This document shows, one piece after another, positions 63,389 to 64,000 of a stretch of 64,000 bases of DNA. The stretch is from NCBI GenBank assembly GCA_014871385.1, contig CM026427.1, positions 3,034,068-3,098,067 of the forward strand, read 5' to 3'. Both the position numbers and the translations under genes were made by a program. Under the pieces are notes generated by a model. The model made no database searches. It was not told the origin of the DNA and worked only from the letters and a program-made list of their open reading frames with translations. Each line of letters opens with the position of its first letter. Position 1 is the first letter of the stretch. Source of the DNA: Ceratodon purpureus. Taxonomy: Eukaryota > Streptophyta > Bryopsida > Pseudoditrichales > Ditrichaceae.

Positions 63389-64000
63389 CCTATTTCAATG
63401 AATTCATATCAGCAGTTCTCCTAGCCTATCACCCACCATATTCCAATTCTTGATGCAGATAGTGGGAGTCTGAAGGGGTTTATCATAAAGTTTCACCAAG
63501 ACTTAATTAAAAATTGAGCACACAATTTTTTTCAAATACTGAGGTCATGCTTCAGATTGCAGCTGGTAAAAATGATCCTAAGTTTTGACCAGGATGTCAT
63601 AAAACTAGCAAACTGTGCTACATCAGATGCTGGTATTAAAAATTTGAAATGAGACAAGTACGACTCACATCATTCAAGGGTCAGGATGGTAGTCACTACT
63701 CACAGCATCAGGTGGCTATGAACAAGATTCAATAAATTTAACCAAGCTTTGGGGGATTGGAAGCTTGAAACATGGCACTTGTGGGAGATACAGGGGAGGA
63801 ATTTTGGCATAAATCTCTCACATAGATCCCATAACTTTGTATGTACCATAGCAATATAACCCAAGGTATGAATGTGATTCAATTATAATTTGTAATGTTA
63901 CTACATTCATGACGTTCTTGGATGCCCTGCATTACACCAAAGACCGAGGATCCCTAATTCCCAAGGAAACTAAATCTCACATTGAATTGTAATTTGAGCA
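63389..64000. other. No recognisable feature
   Basis: AT-rich sequence to the window end. Short frames only, with no domain or element end identified. Confidence 0.4.

Overview
This is nuclear DNA from a land plant, probably a bryophyte-grade one (moss or liverwort). The evidence is an intron-rich set of plant leucine-rich-repeat receptor kinases, a plastid-type omega-3 fatty-acid desaturase with a transit peptide, a cysteine-rich STIG1-like secreted protein, plant-type LINEs, a Ty3/gypsy element and several kinds of plant MITE. No search was run, so the species is not fixed. A piggyBac transposon with its own short derivatives is unexpected, because that superfamily is poorly documented in land plants.

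Layout. (1) 1-6.8 kb: receptor kinase RLK1, 18 exons. (2) 6.8-37.4 kb: a block almost free of host genes and full of transposons. It holds a piggyBac element (8424-13882) between two inverted copies of a ~930 bp piggyBac-type MITE (7504-8427 and 15070-16005), a decayed LINE (about 16.4-18.2 kb), a 119 bp Harbinger-like palindrome, a 1352 bp CACTA element with a 3 bp target repeat, another ~930 bp TTAA element (22649-23577), a 907 bp TA-flanked inverted-repeat element, a broken Ty3/gypsy element (27576-33767) inside an older LINE tail, and two further inverted-repeat elements (36.0-37.4 kb). (3) 38.2-39.9 kb: STIG1-like gene with a recent internal exon duplication. (4) 39.9-43.0 kb: non-coding DNA with two strong foldback structures. 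(5) 43.0-56.7 kb: RLK2 and RLK3, close tandem paralogues of RLK1. (6) 58.2-60.7 kb, minus strand: the omega-3 desaturase with a GC-rich 5' flank. (7) 60.7-64 kb: non-coding, with one 246 bp TTAA MITE.

How it fits together. RLK1-3 are one tandem array, split by about 36 kb of transposons plus the STIG1-like gene. Their exon pattern is almost identical. All LRR exons are phase 2 and multiples of 3, so repeats can be gained or lost without breaking the frame. The kinase exons are far more alike than the LRR exons, and RLK2 and RLK3 share a perfectly identical stretch crossing an intron-exon boundary, which points to gene conversion of the kinase end while the ectodomains diverge. The three RLKs, the STIG1-like gene and the desaturase all read as intact, with exon phases that close. 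The transposons show several states: a piggyBac with one in-frame stop, MITEs with intact ends, and decayed LINE and LTR elements.
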